Positions 1 to 5,025 of a stretch of 5,025 bases of DNA are shown here, in pieces (the stretch's first letter is position 1; each line of letters opens with the position of its first letter). The notes beneath the pieces are model-generated. The model did not search any database. It saw nothing but the letters and a program-made list of their open reading frames with translations, and had not been told where the DNA came from. The position numbers and the translations under genes are program-made. The DNA comes from Alphaproteobacteria bacterium (lineage in GTDB: Bacteria; Pseudomonadota; Alphaproteobacteria; Puniceispirillales; Puniceispirillaceae), in assembly GCA_022425565.1 (NCBI GenBank), contig JAKMFG010000069.1, positions 1 through 5,025 on the forward strand. The letters are read 5' to 3'.

Positions 1-4
1 CAAA

Positions 5-1354
5 ATGGAATGTTGTGGTCCGGGCTATGCCAGCCCAGCGGATGCCATCAGGGCACCTCGGGAAAAAATCCTTTACACAATTGCCATCTATACCGGTACG
101 GGCATCCAGAAGCCCGATTACCTGTGCACCATAGATGCCGACCCAGACAGCCCCACCTATTCAGAAGTGATCCACCGGCTGGAGATGCCGGGCATCGGTG
201 ACGAGCTGCACCATATGGGATGGAACGCCTGCTCATCATGTTTCGATGACGGTTCGATGAGCCGCAGCTATCTGCTGGTGCCAGGCGTGCGGTCGTCCAA
301 CATCCATATCGTCGATACCGCCACCGACCCACGAGCACCGCGGCTTCATAAACTCATCAAAGGAAGCGACATCAAGGCGAAGACAGACCTGTCAGCGCCA
401 CACACTGTGCATTGTCTGGGCTCCGAGATCATCATCTCAATGCTCGGCAATGCCAAGGGCGAGGCGCCGGGGGGCTACCTGCATCTGGACAAGGATTTCA
501 ACATCATCGGTCGATGGGAAAACTCGATGGGCGATATCCCGTTCAGTTATGATTTCTGGTACCAGCCCCGTCACAATGTGATGGCGTCTTCGGAATGGGC
601 GGCGCCAAACACCTTCATGCCAGGGTTTGATCTGGAAGAGGTCGGGCATCTGAAATATGGCCGCCGCATTCATCTCTGGGACTTCGAGAAGAAGGAGCCG
701 AAGCAGACCTTCTATCTGGGAGAGGACGGGCTGGTCCCGCTGGAGGTGCGTTTCCATCACGACCCTGACAGCACCCACGGGTTTTGCGGCGCTGCGCTGT
801 CGGCCAACATCATCCACTGGTGGAAGGACGAGGCCGGTGAATGGCAGTGGGAAAAGATCATTGATGTCGGCAACGAGCCGCACCCCGACTGGCCGATACC
901 CGTTCCAGGCGTCATATCTGTAATCCTGCTGTCGATGGATGACCGGTTCCTGTATTTCTGCAACTGGCTGCATGGCGACATCCGGCAATATGACATTTCT
1001 GACCCGCATAACCCCAAACTGACGGGGCAGGTCTGGATGGGTGGGCTCTTGAACAAGGCACCCGAGGTCAATGGCGTGAAGGTCACTGGCGGTCCGCAGA
1101 TGATCCAGCTGTCGCTGGATGGCAAGCGGCTCTATGTCACCACCTCGCTGTTCAGCACCTGGGACAACCAGTTCTATCCGGAAATCCGCACCAACGGCGG
1201 ATGCATGCTGATGGTCAATTGTGACACTGAAAATGGCGGGATGGAGATCGATCCCGACTTTGTCGTCGATTTCGGCAAGGAGCCGAACGGGCCGTCGCGC
1301 TGCCATGAAACCCGCTACCCCGGCGGCGATTGCACAAGCGATATCTGGCTATGA
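5..1354 (+). CDS. mtoX: SBP56-family methanethiol oxidase (selenium-binding protein 1 homologue)
   Basis: This protein aligns almost end to end with human SELENBP1 as I remember it. Shared blocks are CCGPGY (3-8), PREKI (18-22), DELHHMGWN and CSSCF (66-80), YDFWYQPRHNVM, NWLHGDIRQYDISDP, GGPQMIQLSLDGKRLY and the C-terminal RYPGGDCTSDIW. Bacterial members are copper-dependent methanethiol oxidases that turn methanethiol into formaldehyde, hydrogen sulfide and hydrogen peroxide; the fold is a beta-propeller. Conserved histidines that could bind copper are H69, H70, H133 and H434. At 449 residues it is shorter than the 472 of the human protein, mainly because a loop before the GGPQMIQ block is missing. 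The position of human Cys57 is a serine here (S53). No signal peptide is visible from this ATG, although the Hyphomicrobium enzyme is periplasmic. The frame is still open to the window edge (AAA precedes the ATG), so the true start may lie upstream. The gene overlaps the following ferredoxin by ATGA. The family is certain; the substrate is inferred. Confidence 0.93.
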   Translation: MECCGPGYASPADAIRAPREKILYTIAIYTGTGIQKPDYLCTIDADPDSPTYSEVIHRLEMPGIGDELHHMGWNACSSCFDDGSMSRSYLLVPGVRSSNIHIVDTATDPRAPRLHKLIKGSDIKAKTDLSAPHTVHCLGSEIIISMLGNAKGEAPGGYLHLDKDFNIIGRWENSMGDIPFSYDFWYQPRHNVMASSEWAAPNTFMPGFDLEEVGHLKYGRRIHLWDFEKKEPKQTFYLGEDGLVPLEVRFHHDPDSTHGFCGAALSANIIHWWKDEAGEWQWEKIIDVGNEPHPDWPIPVPGVISVILLSMDDRFLYFCNWLHGDIRQYDISDPHNPKLTGQVWMGGLLNKAPEVNGVKVTGGPQMIQLSLDGKRLYVTTSLFSTWDNQFYPEIRTNGGCMLMVNCDTENGGMEIDPDFVVDFGKEPNGPSRCHETRYPGGDCTSDIWL

Positions 1355-1728
1355 AAACGGTTACGCTCGCCAACCGCGGCAATGCCAGCTATCAGGTCAG
1401 CGGCAGGCGGCCGCTTCTTGATGAGCTTCGTGCTCAGGGAGTCGATCTTCCCTATGGCTGCAAGTATGGTGGCTGCATCACCTGCGCGGCGAAGCTTATA
1501 GAAGGTGAGATAGACCAGCGGGCACAGGTCGCGCTGAACAACCGCCAGATCGCAGATGGCTATGTGATTCTGTGCGTGGCACGGGCGCAAAGCGACTGCA
1601 CGCTGGAAATCGGCACCGAAAGCCATGACAAGCTGTACCGCAATCCATTCCTTGACCCGCTGGAACCACACGAGTTAAAGGCTGACATCGCCTCGCCGAT
1701 CAATGGACCCGCCCACAGGAAGAGCTGA
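1351..1728 (+). CDS. Plant-type [2Fe-2S] ferredoxin
   Basis: A 125-residue protein with the classic plant-type ferredoxin cluster motif: C37-x4-C42-x2-C45, then C75 in a VILCVA segment. The hydrophobic LLDELRAQGVDLPYGC lead-in is typical of the beta-grasp fold. It should carry one electron per [2Fe-2S] cluster in the cytoplasm. The start is the ATG whose last bases form ATGA with the stop of the oxidase gene; a TTG 21 bases upstream would extend the frame, but no ribosome binding site supports it. No strong Shine-Dalgarno sequence precedes the ATG, so translation is probably coupled to the upstream gene. After the fold there is a tail of about 30 polar residues (roughly 95-125) of unknown role. 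A further cysteine, C83, is not part of the motif. No ferredoxin reductase or oxygenase component is encoded in the window, so its partner is unknown; operon position suggests it serves the oxidase or a sulfur-handling step. Confidence 0.9.
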   Translation: MKTVTLANRGNASYQVSGRRPLLDELRAQGVDLPYGCKYGGCITCAAKLIEGEIDQRAQVALNNRQIADGYVILCVARAQSDCTLEIGTESHDKLYRNPFLDPLEPHELKADIASPINGPAHRKS

Positions 1729-1729
1729 C

Positions 1730-2188
1730 ATGGCCCATATGAACCACGCAGAACCCTACAGCGACACATATCTCAAGGACATTCTGTCATCGGTGAAAAC
1801 CATCGCCATGGTGGGGGCCAGCCCTGACAAGACCAAGTTCAGCTACGGGGTGCTGCGCGTGCTTCATGAATCCGGCTATGACATGATTCCGATCAACCCG
1901 CGACCCGGCCTTGAAGAAATTCGTGGCCTGAAGGTCTATCCTTCGCTGGAAGCAATCGACCGGCCTGTTGATATGGTCGAGGTATTCCGCAAATCCGAGG
2001 AACTCCCCGAAATCGCCCATCAGGCGGTGGCCATCGGCGCAAAAGTGCTGTGGGCGCAGATCGGCGTCTATGACGAATACGCAGCACAAATCGCCGAAGA
2101 TGCCGGTATCAGCGTGGTGATGAACCGCTGTCCAAAGATTGAACTGTTCCGCCCCTTCTGGAAACCAAAACTAAACCTTGAGATCTAA
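1730..2188 (+). CDS. CoA-binding protein, YccU family
   Basis: A 152-residue Rossmann-type CoA-binding domain (the YccU / CoA_binding_2 family). Landmarks are the nucleotide loop VGASPDK (28-34), YDMIPINPRPG (50-60), YPSLEAI (70-76), DMVEVFR (81-87), LWAQIGVY (107-114) and the signature MNRCPKIE (131-138) with its conserved C134. Family members bind coenzyme A in crystals, but their reaction is unknown; no catalytic partner domain is fused here. The ATG at 1730 is chosen because AGGAAGAG lies just upstream and it follows the ferredoxin stop by one base. An in-frame ATG at 1703 would overlap the ferredoxin gene, and one at 1739 is also possible. Placed between a ferredoxin and a rhodanese behind a methanethiol oxidase, a role with CoA thiols or CoA persulfide is an attractive guess, but it is only a guess. 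Confidence 0.88.
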   Translation: MAHMNHAEPYSDTYLKDILSSVKTIAMVGASPDKTKFSYGVLRVLHESGYDMIPINPRPGLEEIRGLKVYPSLEAIDRPVDMVEVFRKSEELPEIAHQAVAIGAKVLWAQIGVYDEYAAQIAEDAGISVVMNRCPKIELFRPFWKPKLNLEI

Positions 2189-2200
2189 GGACAAAGCGCG

Positions 2201-2593
2201 ATGACACAGACCATCAAAAAGGGAGTAAAAACCCTTCTCGCCGAAGCCCAGGACGGACTTCCCGTTGTCACCGCTGAAGAGGCGATCGAGCTTGTTGGTC
2301 GAGACGACCACGTCTTTGTCGATGTGCGCGATGGCATCGAACAGGCGAAGACAGGCGTAATACCAGGCGCCGTTGTGTCCTCACGAGGCATGCTGGAATT
2401 TCATTTAGACCCGGACAGCCCAGCCCACAAACCAGAGCTTTCGGGCGACAAAATATTCATTTTCTACTGCGCCTCTGGTGGCAGATCAGCGCTGGCAGCA
2501 AAAGCGGCCTCCGAAATGGGCTTTGGCCCGATCGTAAATCTGACCGGCGGCATCATCGCATGGAAAAAGGCCGGCGGACCGCTTTCGCAATAG
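2201..2593 (+). CDS. Single-domain rhodanese-like sulfurtransferase
   Basis: A 130-residue single rhodanese domain. The VDVRD strand (40-44) carries the conserved D41 and R43, TGVIPGAV (51-58) follows, and the active-site loop is CASGGRS (90-96) with the persulfide-forming C90 and R95. The C-terminal block with LTGGIIAWKKAGGP is typical of the family. The intact six-residue loop with cysteine and arginine indicates an active sulfurtransferase that carries sulfane sulfur as a cysteine persulfide, rather than a phosphatase-like member. The insert with SRGMLEFHLDPDSP (from residue 61) marks a common bacterial subgroup. No signal peptide is visible, so it is probably cytoplasmic. TAAGGA, overlapping the stop of the upstream CoA-binding gene, serves as ribosome binding site with a 9-base spacer. 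It is the last gene of the four-gene operon and could take up sulfide-derived sulfur released by the first gene's enzyme (inference). Confidence 0.9.
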   Translation: MTQTIKKGVKTLLAEAQDGLPVVTAEEAIELVGRDDHVFVDVRDGIEQAKTGVIPGAVVSSRGMLEFHLDPDSPAHKPELSGDKIFIFYCASGGRSALAAKAASEMGFGPIVNLTGGIIAWKKAGGPLSQ

Positions 2594-2623
2594 GCCACCG
2601 CAGCAAGGCCGGTTTTCAGCCTA
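2591..2623. terminator. Weak stem-loop between convergent genes
   Basis: The 27 bases between the two convergent stop codons, together with those stops, can fold. The outer arms TAGGC (2591-2595) and GCCTA (2619-2623) include both stop codons. Inside them ACCG (2597-2600) pairs with CGGT (2610-2613), followed by TTTT (2613-2616). The stems are short (5 and 4 base pairs) and the T run is short, so this is at best a weak terminator for the rhodanese operon. It is the only candidate in the gap. Confidence 0.25.
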
Positions 2624-3382
2624 GCGGTCCAGGAAACCCTGCGATTGCAGGAATGCCAGCATGTGCGGGCGACCTTCCTTGGCCAGCAGCCCGGCCATCT
2701 GATCGGACCACCCCTGAATCTTGATGTTTGCCGACCTGTTTGCGTAATAGGTCCGCATCTCCTCGTCATAGGCGGCGATGGCCTCATCCTCGCCGTCGGT
2801 GCTGTAACTGTCTGTTTTCAGCGTGACCGAAACCGGCAGGCGCGGCTTGACCTCCGGGTCCTGCGCCGGATGACCGAGGCACAGTCCGAAGACCGGATAA
2901 ACCTGCTGGGGCAGCTCCAGCAATTTGGTCACCTTCGCCGGATCGTTGCGCAGCGCTCCGATATAACAGATGCCAAGACCCACTGATTCAGCCGCGATGA
3001 CAAAATTCTGCGCATAGAGCGCGGCATCTACGGTGGCGATGACAAACTGTTCGGTCAGCCCTTCTGCCGGGGTGCCGCCATGCTGCCGGCAGCACCGCAT
3101 CGGACGGCTGAGATCAGCACAGAACACGAGGAATTCGGGTGCCGTCTCGACATAGGCCTGCCCGCCGGCGACATCCCGCAAAGCCACGCGCTTGGCAGGG
3201 TCGGTAACGCGGATAATGGTCACACCCTGAAGGAAGCTCGAGCTCGCCGACGCTTGCGCCGCCTCGACCAGCCTTGTGAACAGGGCCGGATCGACCGGTT
3301 CATCGGTGAATTTACGAATGGAGCGGTGGCTGGTCAGAAGGTCGATTGTCTGGTTCATCTTGAAGGTCCGGGATTGAGACAT
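2621..3382 (-). CDS. nfsA: NfsA-type oxygen-insensitive NAD(P)H nitroreductase
   Basis: A 253-residue flavin reductase that aligns along its length with E. coli NfsA (240 residues, from memory). Shared features are HRSIRKFTDEP (19-29, FMN phosphate contact), ASSSFLQ (46-52), EFLVFCAD (83-90), QNFVIAAESVGLG (125-137), YIGALRN (140-146), FGLCLGHP (165-172), KPRLP (179-183) and KEGRPHML (235-242). R216 and R238 match the C-terminal arginines of E. coli NfsA (R203 and R225), the first of which is linked to NADPH use. The enzyme uses FMN and NAD(P)H to reduce nitroaromatics, quinones or similar electrophiles in the cytoplasm; the natural substrate is not known. The chosen ATG has AAAGG five bases upstream and gives eight extra residues compared with E. 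coli. The internal M9 would give the E. coli-like length but has no convincing ribosome binding site. It converges on the rhodanese gene and diverges from the complex II genes. Confidence 0.92.
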   Translation of the reverse strand: MSQSRTFKMNQTIDLLTSHRSIRKFTDEPVDPALFTRLVEAAQASASSSFLQGVTIIRVTDPAKRVALRDVAGGQAYVETAPEFLVFCADLSRPMRCCRQHGGTPAEGLTEQFVIATVDAALYAQNFVIAAESVGLGICYIGALRNDPAKVTKLLELPQQVYPVFGLCLGHPAQDPEVKPRLPVSVTLKTDSYSTDGEDEAIAAYDEEMRTYYANRSANIKIQGWSDQMAGLLAKEGRPHMLAFLQSQGFLDR

Positions 3383-3536
3383 GATGCCTTTGCTCTAACG
3401 CATTTTCCGGGCCAGTTCAAATTGACAACTCTCTCGCCAAACCCGGCACGGCGCGGCGATTTTGGCCGTTCCCCATCTGCGAGTCTGCCGTTACTGTATT
3501 CTCTGATGCCACAAGGGGCAGCACGGAGACCATTTC
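3383..3536. promoter_or_regulatory. Divergent intergenic region between nfsA and the complex II operon
   Basis: These 154 bases are the only substantial non-coding stretch and must hold the start signals of two divergent genes, unless either is read from further away. A perfect TTGACA lies at 3422-3427, but no matching -10 box is present 16-18 bases downstream. A TATTCT at 3497-3502 has no -35 partner at normal distance. A short palindrome TCAA-A-TTGA occurs at 3417-3425; it does not match a regulator site I know. The role is therefore assigned from gene orientation, not from a clear promoter. Confidence 0.45.
3525..3529 (+). promoter_or_regulatory. Ribosome binding site of the iron-sulfur subunit gene
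   Basis: GGAGA sits seven bases before the ATG at 3537 and supports that codon as the start of the iron-sulfur subunit gene. Confidence 0.7.
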
Positions 3537-4307
3537 ATGCCTGACGAACAGCGCTTGGCGGCCACCCAAGGCGGGAGCAATGAAGCAAACGGAACGCTCG
3601 CCGTCTATGTCTGGCGCGGTGACGAAAATGGCGGCACAGAGCAGCGTTTCGACGTTCCGCGGCAGGAAAGCCAGACCGTTCTCGATGTCGTCACCTGGAT
3701 ACAGCAGCAGGCCGATGCCAGCCTGACCTACCGGTTCGCCTGCCGGGTGGGCATGTGCGGCTCATGCGCGATGATGGTGAATGACGAGCCGCGCTGGACC
3801 TGCAGGACACATGTCGGGCGCGTGGCGCGCAATGGCGAATTGCATATCGCCCCGCTTCGCAACCTGCCGGTGATCAAGGATCTTGTCACCGACATGGATC
3901 CATTCTTCGACAAATGGGTGAAGGCGGAAGCCATCCACCACCCGTCGGCGGGACGCAGCGACGCGTTTGCCGCCGTCACGCCGGACGATCCTGAGCGCAT
4001 CGAGGCCAGCGCCGGAATCGAATGCATCAATTGTGCGATCTGCTATGCGGCCTGCGACACGGTTGCCGGCAACACGGACTATCTCGGACCCGCCGCCCTG
4101 CAACGGGCATGGACGCTCTATAACGACTCCCGCGACGATGGCGGCGATGCCATCCTCGACGCCGTTTCCCAGTCGGGCGGCTGTCACAGCTGTCATTCGA
4201 TGGGAAGCTGCACCCATTATTGTCCGAACGATCTGGACCCGATGGGCGCCATCGCCGGGCTGAAACGCGCAACGGCGAAACGGTTCTTCGGCGGAGGACG
4301 CGGCTGA
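3537..4307 (+). CDS. sdhB: Complex II-type iron-sulfur subunit (SdhB/FrdB family)
   Basis: A 256-residue iron-sulfur subunit of a succinate dehydrogenase / fumarate reductase type complex. It would pass electrons between the flavoprotein and the membrane quinone at the inner membrane's cytoplasmic face. The N-terminal ferredoxin domain has C69, C74, C77 and C89, with the same spacing as E. coli FrdB. The second domain has CINCAICYAAC (C163, C166, C169, C173), GPAAL (184-188), NDSRD (196-200) and CHSCHSMGSCTHYCP (C216, C219, C225, C229). By alignment with FrdB, C163, C166, C169 and C229 bind [4Fe-4S], and C173, C219 and C225 bind [3Fe-4S]. M222 sits where cysteine would favour a 4Fe cluster, so 3Fe is expected. 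Two oddities are the extra C216 and an aspartate after C173 where proline is usual. The second domain resembles FrdB more than mitochondrial-type SdhB. The stop overlaps the next start (TGATG). The physiological direction and exact dicarboxylate cannot be told from this sequence. Confidence 0.92.
   Translation: MPDEQRLAATQGGSNEANGTLAVYVWRGDENGGTEQRFDVPRQESQTVLDVVTWIQQQADASLTYRFACRVGMCGSCAMMVNDEPRWTCRTHVGRVARNGELHIAPLRNLPVIKDLVTDMDPFFDKWVKAEAIHHPSAGRSDAFAAVTPDDPERIEASAGIECINCAICYAACDTVAGNTDYLGPAALQRAWTLYNDSRDDGGDAILDAVSQSGGCHSCHSMGSCTHYCPNDLDPMGAIAGLKRATAKRFFGGGRG
4293..4298 (+). promoter_or_regulatory. Strong ribosome binding site of the first membrane subunit
   Basis: GGAGGA inside the 3' end of the iron-sulfur subunit gene lies eight bases before the ATG at 4307. 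It fixes this start rather than the in-frame upstream start at 4220, which would overlap the iron-sulfur gene by almost 90 bases. Confidence 0.75.
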
Positions 4308-4639
4308 TGCTGGAACTCAGGCTCTACATGGCGCAGCGCATCACTGCACTGATCATGGCCCCACTGGTGATTGGTCATATCGCGGTGATGATCTATGCCG
4401 TCCAGGGCGGTCTCAGCGCTGGTGAAATCCTTGGGCGCACCCAGGGAAGCCTGTCATGGGCCCTGTTCTATGGAAGCTTTGTCGTGGCTGTCTCGATACA
4501 CGGTGCCATCGGCGTGCGCACCGTCCTGTCAGAATGGGCGGGACTTCGCGGCGGCGTGCTGAACGGCGTCTGCCTGGCGCTGTGCGCGCTGCTGCTGGTG
4601 ATGGGGGGACGCGCCGTGATGGCCGTCACCATGACATGA
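4307..4639 (+). CDS. Complex II small membrane anchor subunit (SdhC/SdhD-like)
   Basis: A 110-residue hydrophobic protein with three predicted membrane helices (about 12-33, 48-72 and 84-107). Helix 1 follows AQRITAL and carries H24. Helix 2 ends with SIHGAIGVR (63-71), matching the H-x3-G-x-R haem-ligand signature of SdhC and SdhD proteins, with H65 as the expected haem b ligand. It should anchor the iron-sulfur subunit to the inner membrane and help form the quinone site. The start overlaps the stop of the iron-sulfur gene (TGATG) and has a strong ribosome binding site. The gene overlaps the next one by ATGA, so the three are surely co-translated. Whether it is the C or D subunit is not clear, because it lacks the HR-x-SG motif carried by its neighbour; I therefore give no symbol. 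Its pattern of arginine and histidines mirrors that of the next protein. Confidence 0.82.
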   Translation: MLELRLYMAQRITALIMAPLVIGHIAVMIYAVQGGLSAGEILGRTQGSLSWALFYGSFVVAVSIHGAIGVRTVLSEWAGLRGGVLNGVCLALCALLLVMGGRAVMAVTMT

Positions 4640-4671
4640 GCGGGAGCATGAGTGGAGGTATGAGCAGGCAG
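4636..4671 (+). repeat. Three 12-base near-repeats at the start of the sdhC-like gene
   Basis: Three consecutive 12-base units, ATGAGCGGGAGC, ATGAGTGGAGGT and ATGAGCAGGCAG, encode MSGS, MSGG and MSRQ in frame. All three begin with ATGAG, and the first two share 9 of 12 bases; the third has diverged further. Each unit supplies a possible start codon. It probably arose by slippage or by duplication of the start region. Confidence 0.6.
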
Positions 4672-5022
4672 ACGGGCCGGGCGCCGGCACGTATCCGCGG
4701 CCATGCGCTATGGTACGCGCATATTCTGCACCGCCTGTCAGGCGTGGGGTTGGCGCTGTTCCTGCCGCTGCATTTCTGGGTGCTGTCGCTTGCGCTGACT
4801 GATGTCGCGGCTCTTGACAGCTTCCTTGCCTTTACCGAACTGCCCATCGTCAAGCTGGCCGAATTCGGCCTTGTCTTCCTACTGGCGGTGCATCTGTTCG
4901 GCGGACTGCGGCTGATGGCGCTGGAATGGCTTCCCTGGCCGGCACCGCACAAGACGCTGGCCGCGGGCACCCTCGCCGTGTCAGCATTCCTGTCCGGCAT
5001 TTTCTTCCTTCAGGCGATCTAG
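4636..5022 (+). CDS. sdhC: Complex II cytochrome b subunit (SdhC-like)
   Basis: A 128-residue membrane protein with three predicted helices (about 34-55, 70-95 and 106-127) after a polar N-terminus. HILHRLSG (29-36) is the SdhC quinone-site motif; E. coli SdhC has a quinone-contacting serine where this protein has H29, while the arginine R33 is kept. H46 lies in helix 1, and H86 in HLFGGLR (86-92) is the canonical haem b ligand. The start at 4636 overlaps the previous stop (ATGA). In-frame ATGs at 4648 and 4660 are alternatives; their purine-rich upstream boxes stand only one base away, too close for normal use. The extra N-terminal residues come from a 12-base near-repeat. The gene ends three bases before the window edge, so the next gene, perhaps the flavoprotein subunit, would start at once. 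Confidence 0.85.
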   Translation: MSGSMSGGMSRQTGRAPARIRGHALWYAHILHRLSGVGLALFLPLHFWVLSLALTDVAALDSFLAFTELPIVKLAEFGLVFLLAVHLFGGLRLMALEWLPWPAPHKTLAAGTLAVSAFLSGIFFLQAI

Positions 5023-5025
5023 GGC

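Noticed and set aside
437..1306. Long open frame of 289 codons on the minus strand
   Set aside because: It lies wholly opposite the SBP56 gene, whose protein is conserved along its full length; the antisense translation resembles no family I know and follows from high GC codon use.
3417..3425. Palindrome TCAA-A-TTGA as a possible FNR-like operator
   Set aside because: It lacks the TTGAT-N4-ATCAA layout and four-base arms arise easily by chance.
3422..3450. Promoter with perfect TTGACA at 3422-3427
   Set aside because: At 16-18 bases downstream the sequence is GC-rich with no -10-like hexamer, so the box is probably chance.
3080..3544. Open frame of 154 codons on the plus strand across the nitroreductase start and the intergenic region
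   Set aside because: It is antisense to the well-conserved nitroreductase N-terminal half, shows no recognisable domain and runs into the start of the iron-sulfur gene.
4220..4306. Longer N-terminus for the first anchor subunit
   Set aside because: It would overlap the iron-sulfur gene by almost 90 bases with a polar, arginine-rich translation; the ATG at 4307 has GGAGGA eight bases upstream.
4456..4635. Longer N-terminus for the second anchor subunit
   Set aside because: The extension is an arginine-rich out-of-frame shadow of the preceding gene; the ATGA overlap at 4636 is the usual arrangement.

Overview
The window looks like a piece of a proteobacterial chromosome with moderately high GC, most likely from an alphaproteobacterium. 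The evidence is the gene families (SBP56/methanethiol oxidase, NfsA-type nitroreductase, a FrdB/SdhB protein with small membrane subunits), the tight ATGA-type gene coupling and the purine-rich ribosome binding sites. The taxonomic call is inference: there is no rRNA or marker gene here. I saw no tRNA, CRISPR, insertion sequence or phage signature. Coding density is very high; the only sizeable non-coding stretch is about 154 bases between two divergent genes.

Left block (about 1-2593, + strand): four closely packed genes that read as one operon. They are a selenium-binding-protein/SBP56-family methanethiol oxidase, a plant-type [2Fe-2S] ferredoxin (ATGA overlap), a YccU-type CoA-binding protein (1-base gap) and a single-domain rhodanese (12-base gap). 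The known activity of bacterial SBP56 is copper-dependent oxidation of methanethiol to formaldehyde, sulfide and hydrogen peroxide. A ferredoxin and two proteins that fit sulfane-sulfur/CoA chemistry directly downstream suggest a small C1-sulfur module. Its gene content differs from the mtoX-SCO1/mauG arrangement described in Hyphomicrobium.

Middle (2621-3382, - strand): an NfsA-type flavin nitroreductase. It converges on the rhodanese gene, with only 27 bases between the two stop codons, and diverges from the next operon.

Right block (3537-5022, + strand): three overlapping genes for part of a complex II-type enzyme (succinate dehydrogenase or fumarate/other dicarboxylate reductase). They encode the iron-sulfur subunit, with all cysteines for three clusters, and two small three-helix membrane subunits. 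The two membrane proteins share the same pattern (R-x12-H in helix 1, H-x3-G-x-R in helix 2). That gives four membrane histidines, enough for two haem b groups. The flavoprotein (A) subunit is not in the window; it cannot be immediately upstream, so it is probably encoded just past the right edge or elsewhere.

The points most worth a second look are the SBP56-ferredoxin-CoA-rhodanese operon, the serine at the position of the human SBP1 selenium-binding cysteine, the predicted di-haem anchor of the complex II paralogue, and an extra cysteine in its iron-sulfur subunit.
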